Below, piece after piece: positions 1 to 5,723 of a stretch of 9,349 nt of DNA. The DNA lies in contig DGHZ01000005.1 in the NCBI GenBank assembly GCA_002392945.1, forward strand, positions 1 through 9,349. Reading direction: 5' to 3'. The stretch is from Caryophanales bacterium UBA3835 (GTDB lineage: Bacteria > Bacillota_I > Bacilli_A > RFN20 > CAG-826). The first letter of the stretch is position 1. Every line of letters begins with the position of its first letter. The notes under the pieces were generated by a model, which did not search any database, was not told the DNA's origin, and worked only from the letters and a program-made list of their open reading frames with translations. The position numbers and the translations under genes were made by a program.

Positions 1-547
1 TGATTCTACCTTTTTTAGCAACAAAACTAAGATCATCCATCCAGCCAGTTTGATGGAATCTATTTTTATTCTCTTCTATCCAATCAAAAGATTCTTTAGC
101 GGACTTACCTTCTTTTCTTAATTCAGCAAGATAAATACACATAAGTCCACATACTGGACCAAATCTTCTAGAATCACAAATATAAATTTCCGCGTCTGGA
201 ATTTCTTTTAGCACTAATTCTTTAGCAGAAAGCATAAATGAATATGTACCGCTTAACGCACTAGATAAACAAACAGCAATCATCGCTTCTTTTGCTTCAG
301 CGTGCTTTTTAAACACTAATCGATATTCTTCTACGCTAGCAGGCGAACTTTGAAATCCAGCAGGATTCTTTTTAAGTTCTTTATAAAAATCTTCTCTATT
401 AAATTCATCCCAGCTACAATCGCCGACATGTTCTTTCCCGTCTGGAGTGGTAAAATGACCAGGGATTAATTCAATGTCATATTCTTTTCTAAATCCTTTA
501 GATATGTCACAAGTGACATCTGCTAAGATAACAAATTTTTTATTCAT
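1..547 (-). CDS. DegV family protein (FakB-like fatty-acid-binding), C-terminus outside window
   Basis: The frame opens at ATG 547-545 and stays open to the left edge, giving 182 residues of a protein family usually about 280 long, so roughly a third is missing. Seen: an N-terminal ILADVTCDI strand (family form xVTDSTxDL), CLSSALSGTY at residues 93-102 (family ISSxLSGTY), a CDS turn at 124-126 and the late family signature DDLSFVAKKGRI at 171-182. Family knowledge: DegV/FakB proteins bind one fatty acid and present it to the kinase FakA, making acyl-phosphate for phospholipid synthesis; they are cytosolic. A strong ribosome site (AGAAGGAAAA, 551-560) supports this start. It lies 35 bases behind plsC with no terminator between, so the two are probably cotranscribed. 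Odd: the usual TSQPS ligand-pocket segment reads QSSPAS (66-71), with Gln where the family has Thr. Family assignment is firm; ligand and partner are inferred. Confidence 0.88.
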   Translation of the reverse strand, partial: MNKKFVILADVTCDISKGFRKEYDIELIPGHFTTPDGKEHVGDCSWDEFNREDFYKELKKNPAGFQSSPASVEEYRLVFKKHAEAKEAMIAVCLSSALSGTYSFMLSAKELVLKEIPDAEIYICDSRRFGPVCGLMCIYLAELRKEGKSAKESFDWIEENKNRFHQTGWMDDLSFVAKKGRI

Positions 548-550
548 ATT

Positions 551-560
551 TTTTCCTTCT
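551..560 (-). promoter_or_regulatory. Ribosome binding site of the degV-like gene
   Basis: AGAAGGAAAA on the minus strand ends 3 bases before the ATG at 547; its AAGG core sits about 6-7 bases upstream. It supports the chosen start and contrasts with the upstream plsC-like gene, which lacks such a site. Confidence 0.7.
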
Positions 561-582
561 TTATCTGATAAAAACAATAAAA

Positions 583-1239
583 TTATGCTCTATTTCGACG
601 ATTAGAGCAAAGAATTTCTAATTCTTTTTCTTTCTTTTCTAACTCTAACGCCACTTCTTTTACAGTATTAGTGTTTAATCCTTTATCTCCTAGATGCTCT
701 TTAACAAAAAATTCCTCACCGACATAAAGCCTAAGTCTAGAATACCAATGTTTTCTTTTTTCCAGATATACAGGTCTAATAGGTACGTTAGCCTTATACG
801 CCATCATCACCACTCCACCTTTAAATGGATTTAACTCATCTTGTTCGACATTAATATGTCCCTCAGGAAACATCGATACCATATTTCCTTTTTCTAAGTT
901 AGAGGTAATTTCTTTAAAAGAAGACATTGAGAATTTTTCTCTATTAATTTCTATGCATAAGAAGCATGTCTTAAATAAGAATCTTTTCCATTTAGTGGAG
1001 CACACCTCATTAGTGGTTACAAAATGATGTCTTCTTCTAAATAGGCAAGCAATTAAATAAAAGGGATCTTTCATAGAATTATGATTCGCCATAAATATAA
1101 AACCACCTTTAAAACCATTTCTAGCTTCTTTAGAGATATAAATTTTTTTTGGTCTAAAAAATATTAAAAGTGGCCATCCAGTCAATCTAACAAAATCGTA
1201 GAAGAAATATCTAAACGAAATCAATGGAGCCTTTTTCAT
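583..1239 (-). CDS. plsC: PlsC-like 1-acylglycerol-3-phosphate acyltransferase
   Basis: A 218-residue protein of the PlsC/LPLAT family, which transfers an acyl chain to lysophosphatidic acid to make phosphatidic acid at the inner face of the membrane. Seen: the catalytic HX4D motif as H53-N-S-M-K-D58, a motif II equivalent INRE at 98-101, motif III FPEG at 124-127 and motif IV VPIRPVYL at 152-159, in the family's order and spacing. A hydrophobic stretch at about residues 15-29 probably lies in or on the membrane. The usual FPEGTR reads FPEGHIN, so the Thr-Arg after FPEG is changed. The start is the first ATG after an in-frame TAA 15 bases upstream; no Shine-Dalgarno is visible and a 38-bp palindrome ends 3 bases before it. 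The next gene is a DegV/FakB-like fatty-acid carrier, which suits a role in phospholipid synthesis. Class is firm; the exact acceptor (lysophosphatidate or another lysolipid) is not settled. Confidence 0.88.
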   Translation of the reverse strand: MKKAPLISFRYFFYDFVRLTGWPLLIFFRPKKIYISKEARNGFKGGFIFMANHNSMKDPFYLIACLFRRRHHFVTTNEVCSTKWKRFLFKTCFLCIEINREKFSMSSFKEITSNLEKGNMVSMFPEGHINVEQDELNPFKGGVVMMAYKANVPIRPVYLEKRKHWYSRLRLYVGEEFFVKEHLGDKGLNTNTVKEVALELEKKEKELEILCSNRRNRA

Positions 1240-1242
1240 TTG

Positions 1243-1280
1243 TTTAATACTTTATCACATTAATGTGAAAATGTACTAAA
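1243..1280. promoter_or_regulatory. 38-bp imperfect palindrome over the plsC promoter/start region
   Basis: The two 19-base arms meet between 1261 and 1262 and match at 16 of 19 positions. The core TCACATTAATGTGA (1255-1268) is a perfect 14-bp palindrome; the outer arms read TTTAGTAC and GTATTAAA on the coding strand. It lies between the terminator of the upstream operon and the plsC ATG. Inference: an operator for a dimeric repressor, or a hairpin at the very start of the plsC mRNA (17 of 19 pairs if G-U is allowed). The outer arms resemble half-sites of the lipid regulator FapR, but FapR half-sites lie almost next to each other and these do not. There is no T-run on the minus strand side after it, so it is not an intrinsic terminator for this operon. 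Confidence 0.6.
1251..1280 (-). promoter_or_regulatory. Candidate plsC promoter inside the palindrome (weak)
   Basis: On the minus strand TTTAGT (1280-1275) could be a -35 and GATAAA (1256-1251) a -10, with an 18-base spacer and a TG one base before the -10 (extended -10 style). Transcription would then begin only about 4-5 bases before the plsC ATG. Both boxes are imperfect, and a second TATATA-like choice exists just after the terminator near 1282-1289. The call rests mainly on the need for a promoter between the terminator and plsC. Confidence 0.3.
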
Positions 1281-1287
1281 GATATAT

Positions 1288-1310
1288 AAAAAGCCTCGAA
1301 TTACGAGACT
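1288..1310 (-). terminator. Intrinsic terminator after tRNA-Arg
   Basis: On the minus strand AGTCTCG (1310-1304), loop TAATT, then CGAGGCT (1298-1292) form a 7-bp stem with one G-U pair, followed directly by TTTTT (1292-1288) and ATATAT. It begins 14 bases after the encoded CCA end of the tRNA and closes the gatCAB-galE-tRNA block. Confidence 0.82.
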
Positions 1311-1324
1311 ATAAATATACGCGT

Positions 1325-1401
1325 TGGCGCGCTTGAGGCGATTCGAACGTCCGACTTTCACCTTAGGAGGGTGACACTCTATCCAGCTGAGTTACAAGCG
1401 C
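1325..1401 (-). tRNA. tRNA-Arg, anticodon CCU, CCA encoded
   Basis: A full 77-base cloverleaf is readable on the minus strand. The acceptor stem GCGCTTG/CAAGCGC is perfect, the D stem is ACTC/GAGT, the anticodon stem is TCACC/GGTGA around loop CTCCTAA (anticodon CCT, reading AGG), the T loop is TTCGAAT, the discriminator is G and CCA is encoded (1327-1325). The T stem GGACG/CGCCT has one A-C mismatch at the 51-63 pair and a G-T at 49-65. The gene starts 9 bases after the galE stop and is followed by an intrinsic terminator, so it can be cut out of the gat-galE transcript or be made from a promoter within galE. Confidence 0.93.
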
Positions 1402-1410
1402 AGTAATTGA

Positions 1411-2427
1411 CTACTTATCGTAGCCTTTTGGGTTGTTCTTTTGCCAATTCCAACTATCGCGACAAGCATCAACGATATCTAATTCTGCTTTCCAGCCCAT
1501 TTCTTTATACGCTTTTGACGCATCAGCGTAGTTTTCATCAACGTCGCCAGGACGCCTATCTTTAATTTCGTATTTAATTGTTAATCCATTAGCCTTTTCG
1601 AAAGCGTGGACCAACTCTAAAACAGAGGTTCCTTTTCCAGTTCCTAAGTTATAAATCACTAAGCCAGGCTTCTGTTCTAATTTCTTCAAAGCTGCTAAAT
1701 GTCCTTTAGCAAGATCCACTACGTGGATATAATCCCTCACTCCAGTTCCATCAGGAGTATTATAATCGTTACCAAAAACATTTAAAAATGGTCTTTTTCC
1801 TACTGCAACTTGAGTAATATATGGCATTAAATTATTAGGGATGCCTTGAGGATCTTCTCCAATGAGTCCAGATTCATGTGCACCAATAGGATTAAAATAT
1901 CTTAAAATTGCAATATTCGCGTCTTTATTTTCGTTAGCGAAATCATAAAGCATATATTCAATCTCTAATTTTGTTTGTCCATACGGGTTTGTGCATCCGC
2001 CAATTTTATCATCCTCTTTTAATGGGACGTGATCAGGAACGCCATAAACTGTCGCACTAGAAGAGAAAACAATGTTATGGACACCGAATTCTTTCATTAA
2101 ATTAAGTAAGACGATACTGGATCCGATGTTATTTCTGATATAAAGTCCTGGTTTTTGGGTAGATTCGCCTACGCTTTTAAGCCCAGCAAAGTGAATAATG
2201 TCAGTAATCTTTTCTTTTTTGAAAACATTTCTCATTTTATCTTCATTACAAACATCAACTTCATAAAATCTAGGGGTTTTGCCGGTAATTTTGTTAATTC
2301 TAGCTAAAACTTCAGGTTTTGAGTTTACGTAGTTATCAACGATGACAACATCGTAATTTTTATTTAATAATTCAACAACTGTGTGGCTTCCGATATATCC
2401 TGTACCGCCAGTAACTAAAATAGCCAT
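1411..2427 (-). CDS. galE: UDP-glucose 4-epimerase
   Basis: A 338-residue cytosolic short-chain dehydrogenase-type epimerase, the same length as the E. coli enzyme. It interconverts UDP-glucose and UDP-galactose through a bound NAD, in the Leloir pathway and in supply of galactose for surface polymers. Seen: the NAD-binding TGGTGYIG (6-13), the D31-N-Y strand end, K84, catalytic S124 in FSSSATVYG, and the Y149-G-Q-T-K153 pair. The start has a strong site, AAAGGAGA, 5 bases before the ATG; that site overlaps the last codons of gatB, whose stop is 2 bases away, so translation is probably coupled. Residue 299 (in DENYADASKA), the position of E. coli Tyr299 and human Cys307, is Asn, which may widen the pocket enough for N-acetylated UDP sugars. 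No other sugar gene is nearby, so context does not say which substrate is used. Confidence 0.95.
   Translation of the reverse strand: MAILVTGGTGYIGSHTVVELLNKNYDVVIVDNYVNSKPEVLARINKITGKTPRFYEVDVCNEDKMRNVFKKEKITDIIHFAGLKSVGESTQKPGLYIRNNIGSSIVLLNLMKEFGVHNIVFSSSATVYGVPDHVPLKEDDKIGGCTNPYGQTKLEIEYMLYDFANENKDANIAILRYFNPIGAHESGLIGEDPQGIPNNLMPYITQVAVGKRPFLNVFGNDYNTPDGTGVRDYIHVVDLAKGHLAALKKLEQKPGLVIYNLGTGKGTSVLELVHAFEKANGLTIKYEIKDRRPGDVDENYADASKAYKEMGWKAELDIVDACRDSWNWQKNNPKGYDK
1417..1447 (-). promoter_or_regulatory. Possible internal promoter for the tRNA inside the galE 3' end
   Basis: TTGGCA (1447-1442, 5 of 6 to the -35 consensus) and TACGAT (1422-1417, 4 of 6 to the -10) lie 19 bases apart, longer than ideal. 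A start about 7 bases on would leave a leader of roughly 8 bases before the tRNA. It lies in coding sequence, so the match may be chance. Confidence 0.25.
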
Positions 2428-2429
2428 AA

Positions 2430-3854
2430 TTATCTCCTTTTGATTTCTTCTAACACTAATTTAGATGCTAAACCTGGATTAGCTTTACCTTGAGTTTTCT
2501 TCATAATTTGACCAACGATAAAGCCAAGGGCTCTGTCTTTGCCGTTTTTATAATCAATAACGGATTGTTCATTAGCATCAACCACTTCTTTAATAATCTT
2601 TTTTAAAGTATCCTCATCACTAATTAAACTTGTCCCAGATTCTTCTAATAACTTTTTAGGAGAAACAGGATTCTCGAGCATCTTAGCAAACATTTCTCTA
2701 GCCTGCTTGTTTGACACTTTTCCTTGTTCAATTAGTATAACTAATTCCGCTAATAAAGCCGGACTAATTTTAAACTCTTTAATTGAGATGCCTTCTTTAT
2801 TTAAAACAGATTGAATATCGCCAATCACCCAGTTAGCTAATAACTTCGGATTAGCCCCACTCTTACTAGCTTCATCAAAATAATTAGAGACATCTTTATC
2901 TGCAATCAATAAAGAGGAATCATAATCATTTAAACCAAGTTTTTTATATCTTTCCAATTTCACTTCAGCTAATTCAGGAGAAGTTTTAATTGCTTCATCA
3001 ATAAATTCTTTAGATAACTTTATAGGAGCAATATTTGGCTCAGTAAAATATTTATAATCAACCGCGTCGGTTTTAACACGCATTAATACTGTTTCTTTAG
3101 ATCCTTCATCAAATCTTCTTGTTTCTTGTTCAATCACTCCACCGAAATCTAAGATGATAGATTGTCTTGAGATTTCAAAATCAATCGCCTTTTGAATATT
3201 TGCAATACTATTTAAATTTTTAATTTCAACTTTAGTACCAAACTTTTCGGTTCCTTTTTCTCTAAGAGAAATATTAACATCGCAACGTAAAGATCCTTCT
3301 TCCATTTTGCCATCACTGACATCTAAGAAAGAGACGATTGATCTAATCTTTTCAACATATTTAGCAGCTTCTTCACCGGTTCTTAAATCAGGTCTAGAAA
3401 CAATTTCAATAAGAGGAATGCCTGCTCTATTATAATCAAGTAAAGAGAAATCCCAGGAGTGAAGTTGCTTACATGTATCTTCTTCCATATGTAACCGTTC
3501 AATACCGATTTTTCTTTCGCCTTGAGAAGTATTAATAATCAAATAACCATTACTACCGATTGGTCTAAATTGTTGAGTAATTTGATATCCTTTAGGAAGG
3601 TCGCTATAGAAATAATTTTTTCTTTCAAACATCACTACGTCATCAATAGACATATGTAAAGCGTGCGACACTCTTATTGCATTAATAACAGCTTGCTTAT
3701 TTACCACAGGCATTACTCCAGGGAAGCCCATATCCACAATATTTACATTAGTATTAGGATCTTCACCATAGCTAACAGGGCCACTAGAAAACATCTTAGA
3801 CTTTGTTTTCATCTCAACGTGGATTTCTAAACCAATGACAGCTTCAAATTCCAT
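2430..3854 (-). CDS. gatB: Asp-tRNA(Asn)/Glu-tRNA(Gln) amidotransferase subunit B
   Basis: A 474-residue protein, normal for GatB. In the GatCAB complex it binds the mischarged Glu-tRNA(Gln) or Asp-tRNA(Asn), activates the side chain with ATP and amidates it with ammonia channelled from GatA. Seen: GLEIHVEMKTKSKMF (8-22), RKNYFYSDLPKGYQITQ (78-94), HMEED (122-126), DYNRAGIPLIEIVS (140-153), GSLRCDVNISLR (187-198) and VEIKNLNS (209-216), all family hallmarks. The C-terminal part from about 330 is the helical YqeY-like tRNA-binding domain, ending in GKANPGLASKLVLEEIKRR. The start follows the gatA stop by one base and has a consensus ribosome site. The gene order C-A-B is the usual one in Firmicutes. 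Presence of the complex predicts that GlnRS or AsnRS (or both) is missing from the genome. Confidence 0.97.
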   Translation of the reverse strand: MEFEAVIGLEIHVEMKTKSKMFSSGPVSYGEDPNTNVNIVDMGFPGVMPVVNKQAVINAIRVSHALHMSIDDVVMFERKNYFYSDLPKGYQITQQFRPIGSNGYLIINTSQGERKIGIERLHMEEDTCKQLHSWDFSLLDYNRAGIPLIEIVSRPDLRTGEEAAKYVEKIRSIVSFLDVSDGKMEEGSLRCDVNISLREKGTEKFGTKVEIKNLNSIANIQKAIDFEISRQSIILDFGGVIEQETRRFDEGSKETVLMRVKTDAVDYKYFTEPNIAPIKLSKEFIDEAIKTSPELAEVKLERYKKLGLNDYDSSLLIADKDVSNYFDEASKSGANPKLLANWVIGDIQSVLNKEGISIKEFKISPALLAELVILIEQGKVSNKQAREMFAKMLENPVSPKKLLEESGTSLISDEDTLKKIIKEVVDANEQSVIDYKNGKDRALGFIVGQIMKKTQGKANPGLASKLVLEEIKRR

Positions 3855-3855
3855 A

Positions 3856-5313
3856 TTATTTGCCCTCCTTTGCTACTAAATCCTTTAAACCAGTTAAATT
3901 TTCAATAGTTTTTGCAATAGCTAAAACGCCTGACTCATCAAACGGTTTTCCCGTCAAATTCCCGCCAAATGGAAGGTTGTCATCAAATCCAAGAGGTAAT
4001 GTAATAGAAGGAAATCCGCCCATATTAGCAAATGCCATAAAATTATCAGCGATAAGGTATTCGTCGCTTAAAGTATTGCTACTGCCACTAATTAGAGGAG
4101 CAGAAGTTGGAGAAGCTGGGCAATATATCGCATCATATTCTTCAAAAATCTTATTAAAAGCGTTAACAATCAATCTTCTACATTTTTGAGCACGTAAGAA
4201 TAACTCTTCTTGGTTTTCTCTAAGTAAGGAATATCCACCAATAACAAATCTACGTTTGATTAATCTAGAAAATCCTTTTGTTCTAGTGTTTGTCATAATT
4301 TCTTCAAAGGATTCACCTGGTTCTCTCGGACCAAATTTTACACCATCTAAATTAGCGTTATTGCTAGTAGATTCTGCGCAAGAAATTATAATATATGTAG
4401 GGTAGATTGCCTTAAGTAATTTAATATCAATGCTGACACCTTCAACAATCGCGCCTTGGTTTATTAAAGCACTGACATTTTTATTGAATGCTTGTTTGAT
4501 AGAGACATTAGAAATTGATTCCACAATCTCTTTAATGACTGCTATCTTTTTGCCTTTGACGGATTCATTTAATCTAGCGGTATAATCTTCAACTGGCTTA
4601 AATGATGACGAAAAATCTTTATCATCTCTACCAGCTAAAACATTTAACACAATTGCACTATCTTCTACGTTTCTTGTGAAATAAGCAACATGGTCTAAAG
4701 ATGTAGCAAATGGGAATAAGCCAAATCGAGATATTCTTCCCCAGGATGGCTTAAAGCCAACTAATCCTCCATAGCTTGCTGGTTTTCTCACTGAGTCACC
4801 AGTATCACTTCCAATAGAAAATGGAACAATACCCGCTGCAACACTAGATGCACTACCAGCAGAAGATCCACCAATAAGGTGGGTTTTAGATTTATCCCAA
4901 GGATTATATGTGGTTCCTAAGTGACCAGTAGTACCGGTTCCTCCCATTGCAAGTTCATCCATTGTGGCTTTAGCAACAACTATTGCCCCCGCTTTTTCTA
5001 AACGTAAAACAACTTCGCTAGAGAATATTGGAACATAGCCATTTAATATATTGCTACTACCAGTAGTAGGAATATCTTTTGTGGAATAATTATCTTTGAT
5101 AACTACTGGAATGCCAAATAATAAACTGTCTTTCTTAGATGAATCAAGGTGACTAACCTTTTCTAAAGCTTCTTTTTCACAAATATATTCAAAAGAATTG
5201 TTATCATCTTTCTTGCAAGATTCGAGAGCTTCTTTAACTAACTCTAAAGGAGTAACTTCACCCTCAATAATAGAGTCATGGATTTCTTTAATGCTTAAAT
5301 TCATATATTTCAT
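3856..5313 (-). CDS. gatA: Asp-tRNA(Asn)/Glu-tRNA(Gln) amidotransferase subunit A (glutamine amidase)
   Basis: A 485-residue amidase-signature protein that hydrolyses glutamine and passes ammonia to GatB. The catalytic triad is K73 (VVIKDNY), the cis-serine S150 (GGSSAGS) and the nucleophile S174 (SDTGDS-VRKP); the 24-residue gap between the two serines equals that of S. aureus GatA (154, 178). The start is taken at ATG 5313, not at an upstream ATG at 5367 that would overlap gatC by 53 bases. The chosen start sits one base after the gatC stop, has AAGGTGG 9 bases upstream (5323-5329), begins with MKYMNLSIKEI, and gives the normal family length; the 18 extra residues of the longer form look nothing like GatA. 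Variants: SAGS in place of the common SGGS/SSGS, and TGDS in place of TGGS, the latter of a kind I recall from mollicute sequences. The triad is intact, so the enzyme should be active. Confidence 0.95.
   Translation of the reverse strand: MKYMNLSIKEIHDSIIEGEVTPLELVKEALESCKKDDNNSFEYICEKEALEKVSHLDSSKKDSLLFGIPVVIKDNYSTKDIPTTGSSNILNGYVPIFSSEVVLRLEKAGAIVVAKATMDELAMGGTGTTGHLGTTYNPWDKSKTHLIGGSSAGSASSVAAGIVPFSIGSDTGDSVRKPASYGGLVGFKPSWGRISRFGLFPFATSLDHVAYFTRNVEDSAIVLNVLAGRDDKDFSSSFKPVEDYTARLNESVKGKKIAVIKEIVESISNVSIKQAFNKNVSALINQGAIVEGVSIDIKLLKAIYPTYIIISCAESTSNNANLDGVKFGPREPGESFEEIMTNTRTKGFSRLIKRRFVIGGYSLLRENQEELFLRAQKCRRLIVNAFNKIFEEYDAIYCPASPTSAPLISGSSNTLSDEYLIADNFMAFANMGGFPSITLPLGFDDNLPFGGNLTGKPFDESGVLAIAKTIENLTGLKDLVAKEGK
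3864..3871 (-). promoter_or_regulatory. gatB ribosome binding site within gatA 3' end
   Basis: AAAGGAGG on the minus strand lies 9 bases before the gatB ATG and inside the last codons of gatA. It is the consensus Shine-Dalgarno and shows that the anti-SD of this organism is the ordinary one. Confidence 0.8.
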
Positions 5314-5314
5314 A

Positions 5315-5611
5315 CTATTTAACCACCTTAGGAAGACGAATTTGTCCATCCACAACATCTGCAGCATTTCTTAAAACTTCATCCTTATTTTCAGGAGAAG
5401 TTGCGACATCCTCTCGTAAATAGTCATTAGTAACATCAAAAGGGAAGGTCATAGGTTCTGCAGTATCTACACCTTCAATTTCACCAATCAAATTCATCTG
5501 TTTAATTAAGATGTCAAATTCTTCAACGAGTTGATCGTATTGTTCATCTGACATATCGAACATTAATTTGTTGGCAGTCGACTTTAATACATCTTTAGTA
5601 ACAGTTTTCAT
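5315..5611 (-). CDS. gatC: Asp-tRNA(Asn)/Glu-tRNA(Gln) amidotransferase subunit C
   Basis: A 98-residue protein of normal GatC length. It wraps around GatA and links it to GatB, stabilising the complex. Seen: an N-terminal two-helix region (to about residue 45), then the signature stretch with GVDTAEPM and LRED (about 47-68), and the C-terminal IRLPKVV that contacts GatA. The ATG at 5611 has a modest ribosome site (GGA, 9 bases upstream). It is the first gene of the gat block: behind it is a candidate promoter and, beyond that, the terminator of ligA. gatA follows after one base. Confidence 0.95.
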   Translation of the reverse strand: MKTVTKDVLKSTANKLMFDMSDEQYDQLVEEFDILIKQMNLIGEIEGVDTAEPMTFPFDVTNDYLREDVATSPENKDEVLRNAADVVDGQIRLPKVVK

Positions 5612-5631
5612 ATTTCAATTTCCAATTAGGT

Positions 5632-5660
5632 ATTTTATCAAAGATAAGTCTTTAATTAAA
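5632..5660 (-). promoter_or_regulatory. Candidate promoter of gatCAB-galE-tRNA
   Basis: TAAAAT (5637-5632, 5 of 6 to the -10 consensus) lies 17 bases after TTTAAT (5660-5655, a weak -35). It sits between the ligA terminator and gatC, where a promoter is required. Transcription would begin near 5625, giving a leader of about 14 bases that just includes the GGA of the gatC ribosome site. A short dyad TTATC-TTT-GATAA (5647-5635) overlaps the -10 and may be chance. Confidence 0.45.
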
Positions 5661-5670
5661 CCATAAATAT

Positions 5671-5701
5671 AAAAAACTCACCAGCGACTATCTGATGAGT
5701 T
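5671..5701 (-). terminator. Intrinsic terminator after ligA
   Basis: On the minus strand AACTCATCAG (5701-5692), loop ATAGTCG, then CTGGTGAGTT (5684-5675) form a 10-bp stem with one T-G pair, followed by a run of T (5676-5671) and ATATTT. It begins 22 bases after the ligA stop and separates the pcrA-ligA unit from gatCAB. Confidence 0.9.
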
Positions 5702-5723
5702 AGTAAATTTGTATGTAAGTAGG

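Noticed and set aside
1243..1280. The plsC palindrome as an intrinsic terminator or as a classical FapR or CRP site
   Set aside because: The stem is AT-rich and is not followed by a T-run on the minus strand; FapR half-sites should nearly adjoin; CRP sites have a different spacer and this class of organism generally lacks that regulator.
3860..4189. Open frame of 109 codons on the plus strand opposite gatA
   Set aside because: It lies wholly antisense to a well-supported gatA, has no family resemblance and its composition is that of the mirrored gatA codons.
5635..5647. Short dyad TTATC-AAA-GATAA ahead of gatC as an operator
   Set aside because: Only 5 bp per arm in AT-rich DNA; expected by chance, so only mentioned with the promoter.
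5612..5670. A T-box riboswitch ahead of the gat genes
   Set aside because: The leader is under 60 bases, far too short for a T-box, and no T-box sequence element is present.
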